NCBI GenBank assembly: GCA_022494885.1
Contig: JAGVSM010001316.1
Span: 186,001 to 250,000 of the forward strand
Origin: Micrasema longulum
Lineage: Eukaryota > Arthropoda > Insecta > Trichoptera > Brachycentridae
Direction of reading: 5' to 3'
Length of the DNA stretch: 64,000 nt
A model generated the notes under the pieces. That model had not been told where the DNA came from and ran no database searches. It worked only from the letters and a program-made list of their open reading frames with translations. Shown here piece after piece: positions 22,340-33,165 of this stretch. The translations under genes were made by a program, and so were the position numbers. Each line of letters begins with the position of its first letter. Position 1 is the stretch's first letter.

Positions 22340-23330
22340 TTCATTAAAAGTATTTGGTTATTTGGAGCCAAGCTCTGAGGTTGAAAAATAATCCAACCAC
22401 GAGTTGAAACACGGGGTTGAATTATTGATTTTAGCTGAAATTGATAATATATAATAGAGAATATTGATAAGTATTCAATTTAGTCTTATTAGTTCCATAA
22501 CAAAAAATAAGTAACCATTTCGCCTTTTTGAAAAGAAAAATTGCAATCAAAAGAATCAATAGAATTTTTTTCGCTATCAATGAATTAATATCATCAATGC
22601 TATGATTTCCTTCCCGATGCTGAAGATATTAACATGTAGCATTTTAACCGTCAAATTATTTTTCTATGGAAACTAATAATGTAACAAGTTACATAAAATA
22701 TTTATTTTCCATTTGATCTAATTTTCGATTACTACGAGCAAAGCGCTGAGATTGAAAGATAATCCGTGCATTTGATTATGTTTGTAACAATTTCTGTTTC
22801 CAAGTTGAAGTCTGCATACAACACGATAAAAAGATTGTCCTGTGGGAGACCATTTATATGGAAATGTGATAACACTACAAAGGTGTAATGACGTCTAGCA
22901 TGGAGTATTTTCCACAGTAAAAATACAATTTTCTCACAGAAAAATTTTCACTTGAACGCATCGAGCTTAGTAAACCGACTGGAACTAAAGACTATTTCAT
23001 ACTTCATATTATTTTTCCTCCATTCGCACCCATCAAATTAAAACGCTGTATTATAGATTTGTGTACATCTTTACATTATATTTATGAAAGCTAAGCATTG
23101 CTTTGAAAACACCTACTGGATTCTGCTGAATGGTGCGTAGGTAATTTGCGTAGGTCCAATGCGTCATTTTAACAAAAAAAGATTTCAAAGATACTCATAT
23201 TTTGTGATACGTGAGAAAAATACTACCTTAAAAATATTAATTATTTTTTCCTTTATATACGTTTTATATTTGAAGTAATAACTTTGTGATTAATCGTTAT
23301 AATAAAATATTTTTAAATGTTTTTATTTTG
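22340..23330. other. AT-rich sequence, nothing recognised
   Basis: No motif, tail or inverted repeat was identified. Confidence 0.4.
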
Positions 23331-23334
23331 TGGT

Positions 23335-23415
23335 TTTTCCTTTATTTCTCTCTCATCTGGTTGGTATAGTCTTCATGTGCTTTTTCAGGTTGATATTAAG
23401 TTTAGCTTTCAGTTA
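23335..23415 (-). pseudogene. Diverged L1b LINE 3' terminus
   Basis: The minus strand reads KLNINLKKHMKT just before a stop. This matches KFKINLKKHMMTE at the end of the copies at 12185 and 19440. The DNA match tcttcatgtgctttttcagg is clear. Only the last 15-20 codons are kept. Confidence 0.5.
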
Positions 23416-23419
23416 TGAC

Positions 23420-23720
23420 TCCGATAATTTGTATCGGGATTTAATTGATACATATCATCTCATCTCTGATATTTGAGTATCTTACAAGTTTGTATCAAGT
23501 CAACCCTCTTTCGTCATTCTTCCAATGATATAAGTCTTAGTACTTTCAATCTACCGTAGTAAGACATTCTTTTGAGTAGTTCCCAGATTTTTATAGCAAA
23601 TCTTAATAATCTTTAATAATCCCCATCTCAACACATGACTTTTATTCCCATGGAGTTGGGACTTTTTTTCAAATTATGTACTAAATGTAATGGAATAAAT
23701 TTATGTAAATAAATAAATCA
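23420..23720 (+). mobile_element. Probable LINE 3' UTR with tail
   Basis: Non-coding sequence ends tttatgtaaataaataaatc at about 23700-23719, preceded by catggagttgggac. A tail of this type suggests the 3' end of a plus-strand LINE. No RT residues were recognised, so this rests on the tail alone. Confidence 0.3.
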
Positions 23721-23863
23721 AAAAATCTACTATGTAACAAAAATTTTAACATTGATCATGTACCATAAAAACCATTCGTCATTATCACAACAAAACGAGA
23801 CTTCAGAATTTTTCCTTAGGCTCCCAAATAAAGATTTTGAAATGAGGCGTGAACAGTATAAAT

Positions 23864-24151
23864 TTAGAGTGCGGAAATAACGCTTTCGCTGGAGGAATTG
23901 TACCAGGGGTACATAATAATCTCAACGGTCTCCCCACAATCAACAGACATGGCTGTAAGTGCTACCCTTGGGACAGGAGCATGGCGTAGTGACTCACAAC
24001 AGCGTAGCGGTACGAAGGTAATCTGCATCTCGCCTGACTGTTCTCTCTTATACGGCCCGGGTAGATAATTATTACAAACTGTTGTAATAGGGGGGGCATT
24101 ATTTAAAAACAAGTTGTCAAAACAGTCGAAATTGCCCGCTTCAATAAACAA
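23864..24151 (-). other. Open frame of 95 codons in a GC-richer patch, unassigned
   Basis: This minus-strand frame sits in a patch richer in G and C than the flanks. The peptide includes CCESLRHAPVPRVAL and VDCGETVEIIMYPWYNSS. I recognise no domain, no splice-site context that convinces me and no retroelement motif. It could be an exon, part of an unknown repeat, or chance. Confidence 0.2.
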
Positions 24152-24159
24152 GAGTTAAG

Positions 24160-24865
24160 AGTATCGTTTTGACTCCTGAATGGTATAAAGTATGAATCAT
24201 TTCTTCGGACTATGGTGCATGACGGAAGAATTGTATTTACAGTTTTTTTCGAATGTTTTTCATTTCAGTTTGCATTGGTTAGTTAGCAATTAAAAAAATA
24301 TTCTAAAGGCGGTTTAGATATTGAAGCTTGATTATCATTTAGGTATTTTTTCCTATCAGGTGCTGTAACGTCGTGTATAAGGCAAAAAACGTCATTTTTA
24401 AAAATACCGGTACAAAATAAAAACAAATAAAGTAAACAATTTTGAAAATAAAAAAAGATATCAGTCAGTATATCAATAAAAAATTAAAAAATAAAATATA
24501 AATGAATTCTGGAAAGCAAATAAAGTAAATAAAGTGTTACTATAAGGAACAAAGAAAAATTTAAGTGAACTAAATTATCAAGCATACATTTTATTACCAA
24601 AAAATACAAGAATACAAATTAAAAATATACATGGCGAGTTTTCTGATATTTAACCATTATAAGCAGTAAGATATGAAATATAAAGAATAAAGAAAAGTAG
24701 ACAGGACAGGAAATCATAAATAACAATAAAAAATGATATTTCTTACGTTAATAATTTGGGTAATTGAATTTTGAATAAAAGTTTGACGAGGTGCTACAAA
24801 TAAACTTGATATTATGGACCTGTAAGATAGTTAAATATTGGGCAGAATGTCTGCATTTAATTTAG
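24160..24865. other. AT-rich sequence, nothing recognised
   Basis: A-rich sequence with many aaataaagt-like motifs; no feature was recognised. Confidence 0.4.
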
Positions 24866-24869
24866 TTTA

Positions 24870-25539
24870 GGCGGTAGTCTGGTAAAACGCACGGAAAATG
24901 AGGAAATCATACGATTTTGCTATTTTAGAACGAATGTTTTTTTTTATTCGCGAAATATTAAAAAAATAAAAAACTGGTACCGATAAGGGCAGGTATGAAG
25001 GTCATAAAAACGTTGATAAGATATTGTTATAAATTGAATATTACAACCAGAATTATCTTCTTTAAAAAAAAAATAAAACAATTCTATACAAAAAGGTTTC
25101 AACTAAAATATTTCAATAAATATATTTTTTTAAAGTATTACCGAAGGCATAATTTTTCGTAGAACTAAAGAAAAATGTCACGAAAATGTATGTGATTTAA
25201 AATGCTTGTATTTCTTTTCAAGAACAAAAAATTTAAATTTTGCTTCTGCCACTTTCATGTTCATTTTATTATCTTCAAACAATTAGAACAAATTTCAGTT
25301 CGATTTCGTCTTTATTGAGATCCCAGATACCTTAGTTAAGTCTAAATTTGAAATAGTGTAATCTTCCGGTCTAAAAGTAATTATATTTTAAATGCACAAA
25401 TTAAAGCAACTTAAAACAACTAAAAGTAATTATATTTAATTTATGTTTTTTTATTATTGCGCGATTTAAAAAAAAACCGTTTTAAAATGGCAAAATCGTA
25501 TGGTTTCCTCTTTTGCTTGCGTTTTACCAGACTACAGCC
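24870..25539. mobile_element. MITE-A, complete copy (about 670 bp)
   Basis: The left end ggcggtagtctggtaaaacg and the reverse complement of the right end (ggctgtagtctggtaaaacg) match. The inverted repeat continues inward over about 65 bp through gaggaaatcatacgattttg. The interior is AT-rich and shares long blocks with the partial copy at 4156-4637. No transposase frame is present. The target duplication is unclear (ttta on the left, ataa on the right). It is a non-autonomous DNA transposon of undetermined superfamily. Confidence 0.8.
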
Positions 25540-25544
25540 ATAAT

Positions 25545-26455
25545 ATAACATGTAAAATTTGACTTATATCTTGATAGCTAAGAACTTAAAACATCCTTAA
25601 ACTACCAAAGCAACATTACAGCAGTATACCTTTGCATACCAAAAAAAATTTCTAACGCCGTTATTTTAAAAAGCACTCTCTTTCTTTTTTTATTTTAACA
25701 GGAACTTGACACAAAACTTGTTAAAAGTGTGAGGAATTCGGAAGTTGGGAAATGGTGAGAAGATTCCTAATGCCACCATAAAGTTTGTCTGTAATTCGGG
25801 CAATATTGCGAATACTTCTTTTTCTTTGTTTACTGTGTCTAAAGTGAGAGAAAGTTTTAATATAAACCGGAAAAGCTAGATTCTTAGACTTTAAAAAGTT
25901 TGCATCAACATGGAAGCTATATCACTCGTTACTCCTACAATACCATTCTCTTTACAATTGCAGACATTATAAATTTATGTTGAATTTCTTTACAATTTTC
26001 TCAAACAGATATTCTTCAACGGCTAATCGTCAGGTAAATATTATTGCTTTTCCCACATACAAAAAAACAATTATATGAAAATGATGCATCTCATTATTAT
26101 CGCAGCTAATGTACATTACAAATGTTACGATTTTAATTATTGCTGCCCTTAAATTGGACACGCTTTAATTTTTGAAATAAATATATCATAAAAACGAACC
26201 CTCGCGGAAGGTCCGTGGTATCAGATGTTGGGACTCTCCATTAAGCTAATATGCATTAATTTAAACCGTTCGTATCCGTCCTCTCGCATATCCGACTTAC
26301 GCCCAGTGTCCAACAGGTACTAAAATAATAGCAACCTCCCGGCACTCGTGTTATCAAGGTACTTGTCTGAAACGTTTTAAGGGTTGATACAGTACCAAAT
26401 TATATCGAGTGGAAAGTACTCTTTTGTGCATTTAACTTTTAAAAATGTATGTACC
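25545..26455. other. Mostly AT-rich; less AT-rich patch at 26195-26400
   Basis: No repeat or coding signal was identified. The patch includes ccctcgcggaaggtccgtgg and gcatatccgacttacgccca, but no reading of note. Confidence 0.4.
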
Positions 26456-26461
26456 TAGTAC

Positions 26462-27010
26462 CTATGTACAGTATATTTATTTATTTATTTTATTTATTTA
26501 TTTATAATTTTACATTGTTTGTATTCTTTTTCTATACAGAATAATCTTCCCTCACTGGGGTGTCCCGTGCCGAGGGAAACGTTTTACAAAATGTGAAACG
26601 TGCCTAAGATTAGCTTTTTAACAAAGTTAACAAAATAATAACAATAAAAAAAACGTAATTAAACTAATTAACTTACATTTAATTAACACAATAAACAATA
26701 AAAAACAAAAATATTAATAAAAACATAACCAAATTATATAGACTAATTAATAAAATTCATAAACAGTGCATACATTTTACATATTTGGCTTGATCCACTC
26801 ATCGATCCGTGCGCAACCTACCTCCACTATCCATTTCTTAATAGCAGTGTTATATTTTGAGAACTTACTAATTGTCCTTATGGATAATGGAAGTAGATTG
26901 TACACTTTAACCGAGTAGTAGATCAATCCTCTTTGATCGAAGGTTGTATTTTTTTTTGCAGCATCAGGGTGGAGTATCTAGTAACTCTTGTATTTGGAAC
27001 ATAAGGTAGA
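26462..27010 (-). pseudogene. LINE C-terminus, 3' UTR and A-tail (family L2)
   Basis: The minus strand reads VPNTRVTRYSTLMLQ, and after a frameshift FDQRGLIYYSVKVYNLLPLS followed by IRTISKFSKYNTAIKKWI, with a stop at about 26795. The pattern R-x-x-R ... G-x-x-Y-x-x-x-K-x-Y-N-x-L-P ... F-K is a common LINE RT C-terminus. The 3' UTR contains cctcggcacgggacacccca (read on the minus strand). It ends in a long T-rich tail (atttatttatttatttta) at 26468-26505. The same UTR recurs on the plus strand at 50870-51092. Confidence 0.7.
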
Positions 27011-27221
27011 GAATAATGTTAACGTGCGTATGGTAACAAAGTTTTTATATAAAGTTGTTTTATAGATTTGACATTAATATTTTCAAATATACCGAGGGAT
27101 CTAGTTCTGATTGAGACTCTTAAGAAAATTTTTATAGATATTATATTATCATCATCAAGCCCACATCTGCACTCAGTGGTGCATAGGGAACTGCATTGGT
27201 AAATCAAATGCAGCGTATCTT

Positions 27222-27975
27222 AATTTTGTTGCAACAGAGAGGGAAACATTTTTGAGAAGGGAATATGGAAATCTAGCCATTTAGAAAGCTCACGACCTGT
27301 CATTGGCTGATGTAAGCAGCTATTTTACACACTATAACATTAACCATTATGTCTATGTTTAAACATCCATATTTTATCGACTCTTCCATTTGTTGACTTT
27401 TGTAAAGTAAAAAAACTGAAACCTTTATCATGTGGATGATAATCATTCGGCTGAACCAATACACCTACTAGGCAACGCCTGAAAACAATTTTTGTGCTTC
27501 TTCTTTTACCAGTTAGTTAATTCAACAATGTTTTGAGTATATCCAAATGTTTGCAAATAAGCTGGATTTCCTCCCAAGAGAGTTTTTGTTCTTCTTTTTC
27601 CTTAGCCTTCTGTTTTCCACTGCTGGATATAGGCCTCTTCCATATTCTCCCATTTTTCTCGGTCGGTTGCTACTTGCAGCCAATGTTTACCCCCTACAGC
27701 AGCTATGTCGTCGGATCATCTTTTTCAAGGTCGTCCAACGCCTCGCTTATTCTCTCAAAGTCTCCATCTTAAAATTTTAGGGGTCCATCTTGTGGGGTCT
27801 TGACTCACAACATGTCTTGCCCATTGCCACTTCAGTCCTGATAGGCAATCCATAATATCCGTTATTCTGGTTATGTTCCTAATTTCTTAATTTCTTATTT
27901 TGTCTCCATAATAACCCCGTAGAGAGGAAAACCAGCTTGTCTACAAACATTAGGAAACACCCAAAACATTGTTGC
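27222..27975 (+). mobile_element. FB family element inserted in SINE-4
   Basis: The copy is flanked by TGCAGCGTATCTT at 27209-27221 and 27973-27985; the last two bases of FB ends may overlap this repeat. It starts taattttgttgcaacagaga and follows the FB order to ttcaacaatgttttgagtat and gctggatttcctccc at about 27575. An RTE-type fragment then interrupts it (27590-27930). It resumes with an inverted end: aaccagcttgtctacaaaca ... aaaacattgttgc. The element has no transposase of its own. Confidence 0.8.
27590..27930 (-). pseudogene. RTE-type LINE C-terminus inside the FB element
   Basis: The minus strand reads RITDIMDCLSGLKWQWARHV, then DPTRWTPKILRWRL, then (after a stop) NKRGVGRP, then SDDIAAVGGKHWLQVATDRE, then KWENMEEAYIQQWK and a stop. 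This is the typical end of many arthropod LINE proteins: L-K-W-Q-W-A-G-H ... R-W-x-x-x-x-L-x-W-R-P ... G-R-P-x-x-R-W-x-D-D-I ... G-x-x-W-x-x-x-A-x-D-R-x-x-W ... E-A-Y-x-Q-Q-W. Three stops break it. No A-tail is obvious at its low-coordinate edge. Confidence 0.85.
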
Positions 27976-28279
27976 AGCGTATCTTGATAATCTGTTATAG
28001 GAAATTAAAGTGATCAATCTTACACCAGTTCACGGACAGTAAACTATTTTGGCAAAAACCACCTTATTCACAAATATATTTCATGTCAAACCTCCCAAGA
28101 ACCAAGCCACGACATTAAGCACGATAGACGAACGCGTCAACCACTACACTACGAGGCAGACTTATCTCCACTCGATTTATTTTTTCAGAATTTTTACATG
28201 AGAGTATTCGTTGAGTCAAAAACACTTTGTCCGGGGTTCCGGTTCTATTTCACACACAGAACCTTATTCTTTATCCACC

Positions 28280-28540
28280 TGGGCCGCGATTATAAACGCT
28301 CTATCTATTTTCGGTTATTTGCTGTACAAAAACGTTAAAATTTGTAAAGAGTTTGGGAGAGGAGAGGCTAGGAGGTTGAAGTAGAAAATTTTTAAATAAA
28401 AAAGTAGGCTATATTAAAAATATATTTGATTATTTATTAGGGGAATATTATAAGCTTTTTTATGTGAAACGTATTTATATACTAATATTTACAAACATTA
28501 ATTTTAAAAAATACCACAAAGTTAATGCTTTGAAGATAAC
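28280..28540. other. AT-rich spacer
   Basis: Nothing recognised between the split SINE-4 and SINE-1. Confidence 0.4.
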
Positions 28541-28544
28541 ATTG

Positions 28545-28722
28545 GTGGACTCCGTAGTGTACTGGTCAAGACGCTTGACTTACACACGTAAGGTTCCGGG
28601 TTCGATTCCCGGTAAGAACACAAAAATCAAATGTGATTTTTCTCAAGTCTGGGTATTCTGTGATGTAATTCACCACTGACATTGGGCCTCTTAGCTGGTT
28701 GTGGTGAAAAGAACATATTAAA
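28545..28722 (+). mobile_element. SINE-1 copy, best preserved
   Basis: The tRNA-derived head has an A-box-like tagtgtactggtcaag and a B box ggttcgattcc at about 28597-28607. The body follows: aaatcaaatgtgatttttct, caagtctgggtattctgtga, taattcaccactgacattgg. It ends in an A-rich tail (aaaaataaataataaca). ATAACA appears just before the head and at the end of the tail and may be a short target duplication. Related minus-strand copies are at 33166-33333 and 34732-34880, and a tail fragment lies at 44958-45012. It is not a functional tRNA, because the acceptor stem does not close. Confidence 0.75.
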
Positions 28723-28804
28723 AATAAATAATAACAAATCTTTTGTAGGTGAATTCCTCGAGATGGTATTTCTTAATTATATTTAAATATTTAGTGAAAC
28801 GTAA

Positions 28805-28847
28805 GGCAACAATGTTTTGAGTATGTCCAAATGCTTGCAACAAATTT
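28805..28847 (-). mobile_element. FB mini-element, 43 bp with 8-bp duplication
   Basis: Only the two FB termini remain, fused: ggcaacaatgttttgagtat, gtccaaatgcttgcaacaaa, ttt. AAACGTAA flanks it at 28797-28804 and 28848-28855. It is small enough to be an internal-deletion derivative that nonetheless inserted, or a decayed copy. Confidence 0.65.
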
Positions 28848-28859
28848 AAACGTAAAGCA

Positions 28860-29100
28860 TATTGTAAACTATAATGTTATGCTATTTGTATATTTCTAAA
28901 ACAATTGAACTCGAGCGATGTGCGTAAGTGTTGAAATAATTTTGAAAACGTTACTCTACAATAGACTAAGCAATTATGTGAAGTGCTACGTACTCGTAAA
29001 ACCTAAATTGTTGTTCGTCTCAAGAAGCGTATGTTTGCTTTTAATAGAAGGGACTAACAGAGAAAACACATACACACACGTATAATATAAAATATATCGT
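28860..29100. other. AT-rich spacer
   Basis: Nothing recognised. Confidence 0.4.
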
Positions 29101-29107
29101 CATCGTT

Positions 29108-29430
29108 AAGACAGGCACCGTTACGCAGTGGTTAGACGGCTAACTGTGAAACTAGCATATCGGGTTCAATTCTCGTCAATTTCAAGAAAGAAATGAAGAT
29201 TGTTTAGATAGATATTATTTATTTATTTTGAGTTCGCAAACGGTAAAAGAAATAAAATATATACACTTCAAAAAATAATTAACCTTTTTTACGTATAATA
29301 TATATACTAATAATGACAAAACAACAACTAGAAACTGATGTGGTGTATTTTACTTATATTACTTCCATATCCCCTCTTTCCCATATGCTTAAAAGCCTCT
29401 AAGAAGAGGCTTAGCGGGTTATTTTATTAA
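29108..29430 (+). mobile_element. SINE-2 copy, internally expanded
   Basis: The tRNA-like head caccgttacgcagtggttag ... ctaactgtgaaactagcata ... cgggttcaattctcgtc is the same as that at 34346. The matching end (ttccatatcccctctttccc ... agcctctaagaagaggctta) lies at 29365-29425. The roughly 160 bp between them is AT-rich and absent from the 34346 copy, so an insertion is likely. Confidence 0.65.
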
Positions 29431-29449
29431 AAATTCCGCAATGAGGAGT

Positions 29450-29870
29450 GGTTTTTAAAAATATTTTTTTATTTGTTTTTACACTAAAAAACTATGCCAA
29501 TATTTTTTTTAAAATTTTTATCTATGGTACTAACAGCGCTTTGATTTTTTAAAGTTTCGTGTTTCTGAAATAACTCCGCGTGTGACATCAGAGGTTCTCT
29601 TCCACTTATTCTCTGTCAGTTCTGCCAAATGGTCCGTTTACAGTAAGCAAACCGGATATTTTTCACAGAATTCTCATAATTGGTTGATTCATATGAACAG
29701 TGAAGTCGTTTAAAGTAGTTGGTTTTTATTAAAATATTTTTCATTATTTTTTTCGTACATTTCGAAAAAACTTTACGGTATAATTTAATGCTCGTATTTT
29801 TACCGCGCTTAACGAAATATTTTTTGTATCCAATTTTCCATAGGGCTGAAGTTCTTCATTACCTTATCAG
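29450..29870 (+). repeat. Interspersed repeat R5, copy 2
   Basis: Plus-strand copy of the repeat at 9222-9640, with ttctgaaataactccgcgtg, gacatcagaggttctcttcc, ttggttgattcatatgaaca and ttttaccgcgcttaacgaaa. Class unknown. Confidence 0.65.
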
Positions 29871-29974
29871 AAAAAAATGCATAGTAAACCAGCATTAGTT
29901 TGCAAAACAAATGCATAAAAAAATCCATTTTATTTAAGCATATAAAACTTTTATATTATATTATTTATTTACGT

Positions 29975-30325
29975 CACTACCCTTCTCACACAGAGTGGTG
30001 CATAGGGCACTGCATTGGTAAACCAAATTCAAAGTGTTTCGATCATTTGATATATGAAAGCATGGTGATTAGTCTTACACAAATAATAAAATATTGCAGT
30101 TTAAACAACCTGTTAAATCAATATTTCTAGTCAATCCAGGACGTCAACAAGAATGGAAGACGAACGCGCTAAGCATTTCAAAACGAGACGGACTTATTTC
30201 CAATCGATTTTCTTATGCAGGATTTTTACCTGAGAGGAGCCATCGAACTGAAAACGAGTGTCTAGGGTTCTTGTACTATTTCACACACAGAACTGTATTC
30301 TTCATCCGCCTGGATACATTTACTA
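29975..30325 (-). mobile_element. SINE-4 copy, near full length
   Basis: In reverse it runs from ggtgcatagggcactgcatt at the low-coordinate end through a degraded tRNA-like core (gacgaacgcgctaagcattt), then ctgagaggagccatcgaact, to tatttcacacacagaactgt at the other. It shows the full order of SINE-4 blocks over about 350 bp. The B-box region is the most decayed part. Confidence 0.7.
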
Positions 30326-30329
30326 TGTA

Positions 30330-31380
30330 CTGAGCCAGATATTAATATGATATGTAGCAAATTTGTACAAAACGATAACGCGGTAAATAAATTTTAATAT
30401 TTCTTACGTAGTTCTGTAAGAATGCTGATGAAATTTAGGTACATGTGCATATAAAAAAAAACTTAATTGGAAAATGTAATAATTGATCTGCCATTTATTC
30501 CTTTATCATTAAATATATAGGTACCTACGCAGCAAAAACTTGTCAATTATCTTCTCCAAAATTGTTCAAGACACCAGGAGACGAGGAATAGGGGTAGGAT
30601 GATGGAGAAAGCTCATGGTTGGTTACTCGTATGCATATTTGCAGGGGTGTGTTGGTTGGTTAATGTAAAATTTGATACATTTACCGAGAGCAGGAAACAG
30701 GATCGCAGGAGGAATAAGGGAGTGAAAAGGGGGAGTACCCTTAAGGCGATGCGAGGCAGCTGCGTTTTTAAATGCAGTACACAGTATGAGATTTTTTATT
30801 TGACTTCCTACCCTCGCAAAAAGCGTATTTTTAATACTCATTTTACGCTACCCATTAAACGAATCAAACGAAGTATATTTTGGTTTTTATGAATAAATAT
30901 TTCCACCGTAGAAGAAGATTTCAATAAAACATATTTTAAAGTATAAACTACCGATTACTTCATAAACGAATCATAATATTTAGAAACCTCATTAGTTAAC
31001 ATAAGTATTTTAATTTAAATAACTCCCAAGCATTGTTGCAAAATATTTAGTCCTATTTAATAGGTTAACTTATTTATATTTCTTCAAAATTATGTTCTTA
31101 TTAAAATTAAGCTTTTAATCAACAATAATCCTAAAATATACTATGTATCCGACAAACAATTTAGATATTATTGCAACTAGACATAAATACAAAAACGTAA
31201 CTAAAATTTCTGGATCAGAAATCTCCTAATTATTTCGACTCATGCGAAGATTTTTTTTTCCTTTCATTTATGATTTTTCTCTTTTATAAATTGTCCCGTT
31301 AATCAAACACAAAAGAAACTTTAAAAAAAAACTGTTTCCAAAAAAGAGCTCTGTTCAAAATTCATTTATCCATAATAGCT
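30330..31380. other. AT-rich; unassigned less AT-rich patch at 30590-30790
   Basis: The patch gives overlapping open frames on both strands (97 codons plus, 72 minus). Neither shows a domain I know. The remainder is AT-rich and featureless. Confidence 0.35.
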
Positions 31381-31387
31381 TTTTTTC

Positions 31388-31432
31388 TTAAAAATATTTA
31401 TTATTTAAAAAACTCGTTAGGGTTACATAATA
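31388..31432 (-). mobile_element. L1b LINE 3' terminal fragment
   Basis: The stretch tttaaaaaactcgttagggt followed by tacataat matches the extreme 3' UTR of the L1b copies (ttttaaaaaacccgttaggg). Only the terminal 40 bp is present. Confidence 0.45.
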
Positions 31433-31439
31433 AATATTA

Positions 31440-31575
31440 TACAAATGTTTTTAAATATTTGTAAATAACCACTTACCGACTTTTCTATATCTACCGATTT
31501 CGGAACGTACCTGTCTCTTCGTCGGGACACCTATTTAACCAACATGCAAAACCCACTGTACACCTTCACCATAGT
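31440..31575 (-). repeat. HH repeat copy 1 (hammerhead-like stem-loop)
   Basis: This is the minus-strand copy of a repeat also found at 34688-34940 and 35938-36070. Read on the minus strand the core is ggtgtc-ccgacga, an imperfect stem, gaaa, tcgg, ta, gatat. The flanks ctatggtgaaggtgtacagt and agaaaagtcggtaagtggtt match the other copies. See the findings for the ribozyme-like comparison. Confidence 0.65.
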
Positions 31576-31579
31576 TGTA

Positions 31580-31885
31580 CAAAAATATAAAACCAACACG
31601 ATTTGCATTTTAACAATTAACCCTTACATGCACTCATTAGGTTATAAAAATATTTAATGTTGTAGGAGAAACAGTCAAAAAAAGAAGGGATGAAGGGAGG
31701 GGCGTGAGTTTAATAGGTATAAAGTGACCATTATAATGGAGGATCGTATAACGGGCCATATTAATCAAAGAAATATTATTTTTAAAAGCTTTCCCAATGT
31801 GAAATATTTCCATGTTGTTAACTTTTAACCCTTTATTATTTGTTTATAAGATTTGACTTCCTGTATTTTTATTAAAGTCGTGATT
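31580..31885. other. AT-rich spacer
   Basis: Nothing recognised. Confidence 0.4.
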
Positions 31886-31889
31886 TAAA

Positions 31890-32115
31890 TTGATTACGTG
31901 ATTTGCAAAATCGGAAAAACATATATACAAGAAACGGAACAAAAATAATATTCATTTATGTAGCAAAGACAAACAAGGGCAATAAAATAATGGTATTACA
32001 ATATATTCATAAACACGATAAACACATAAGACTTCGAGCTAAACCATGCCAATCCATTTTCATCCTACACTGTTTTAGCGGCTAAGAGATCTACGAAAAG
32101 CCGGAAGACCTATCT
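31890..32115 (-). pseudogene. LINE C-terminus, family L3 (partial)
   Basis: DNA match to the copies at 43575 and 48365: gcaaagacaaacaagggcaa, cttcgagctaaaccatgcca, agagatctacgaaaagccgg and agacctatctcaaaa. The C-terminal motif lies further upstream and is missing here, so the copy is truncated. Confidence 0.6.
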
Positions 32116-32364
32116 CAAAAAACTCCTAGTGTATAACTAATTAATGTACATTTGTTATTTTAATTAATTCTAGATTGGTAAATTATAATTATTAAAACCC
32201 GCTTCCTCTTCTTCATTTTATTTCTTCATCCTTAACCTTCATGCAGTGATCTTATTTTTCTATGTTGTAAAATATTTTATACATGCTTTATTATTATATT
32301 TGTGAAAAACTTAAACAGGATGTATGTACTACTTTTTATACCTATTTATTTATATTCTTTCTAT

Positions 32365-32590
32365 TCTCCGCGTGTGACGTCAGAGGTTCTGTTCCGCTTA
32401 TTTCCTGTGAGTTCTGCCAATTACTCCGTTAACGGTAAGAAACCCAAATACCTATTGCAGGTATTGGTTGATTCATATGAACCAGTGACGTCGTTCAAAG
32501 TATTTCAAAGTACTATTTAATGCTCTTATTTTAACCGCGTAAGGAAACAATTTTTCGCAACCAATTTCCCGTGTGGCTGAAGTTTTTTTA
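32365..32590 (+). repeat. Interspersed repeat R5, copy 3
   Basis: It contains ctccgcgtgtgacgtcagag, gttctgttccgcttatttcc, ttggttgattcatatgaacc and agtgacgtcgttcaaagta. The shared blocks are closest to copy 2 at 29450. Confidence 0.65.
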
Positions 32591-32699
32591 TTAAACTTGG
32601 TAGGTGGTGTTTTGTTCTGTAACAAATTTTGTAAAAACAAGAAATGTACGGCGTAGGATAGCGAGATATCGCACTGGTTTTTTTTTTGTTTTGTCAACA

Positions 32700-32870
32700 G
32701 CAAATCACACAATGACGAAACGAAAATATCGAAATGTCAAACTCAATGTCAAATGTCACGTAGTATATAGTTTACCGAAAAAACGTTTGCTGAACCAGCT
32801 GATAGCTAGCAAGCTACGTTTGGGCATGATAACGGCTGTCGGGTCCACTAATTTATTATATAATTAAACA
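32700..32870 (-). repeat. Possible fragment of the ACCCGACA repeat
   Basis: The reverse complement at about 32835-32860 reads tagtggacccgacagccgtt, close to the head of the repeat at 46058 (ctagcggacccgacaaacgt). The rest up to 32700 is not clearly homologous. It includes tcaaactcaatgtcaaatgt, a doubled tgtcaaa motif. Confidence 0.35.
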
Positions 32871-32874
32871 TATC

Positions 32875-33160
32875 GTAAAAATAGTTTGTTTTAAACCACT
32901 TATTATTAAAACATTCAAGTTTGTTAGTTAAAATTATTAATGGATGTTCATTGTAATTTATTATTTAAATAAAAGACGAGTGATATTTTAATCCTTTAAT
33001 CCTATGTTTTGTATCAATACATTGAATTCCTTAATAAAGATACCAGTCTTAAGGATGTCGCGAATAATAAAACGCTTGTTTGAGTTTTGTTACAATACTG
33101 TTTTATTCATTATAAACAAGTACAAATATGTATAATAGATTTGTTTACATTTTTTTTGTT
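32875..33160. other. AT-rich spacer
   Basis: Nothing recognised, apart from a short direct repeat gtttacattttttt at about 33140-33172. Confidence 0.4.
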
Positions 33161-33165
33161 TACAT

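Larger units (their letters stand above)
27150..28275 (-). mobile_element. SINE-4 copy split by an FB element
   Basis: The low-coordinate part (27165-27221: cagtggtgcatagggaactg ... gcagcgtatctt) and the high-coordinate part (27976-28275) are two pieces of one SINE-4. The second piece holds gatcaatcttacaccagttc, the reverse tRNA-like core gacgaacgcgtcaaccacta, the block ttgagtcaaaaacactttgt and tatttcacacacagaacctt. The junction sequence is duplicated on both sides of the insert, which shows that the SINE was there first. Confidence 0.8.

Noticed and set aside
27533..27780. Plus-strand proteins in two frames
   Set aside because: Antisense of the RTE-type fragment at 27590-27930, which has far better protein motifs on the minus strand.
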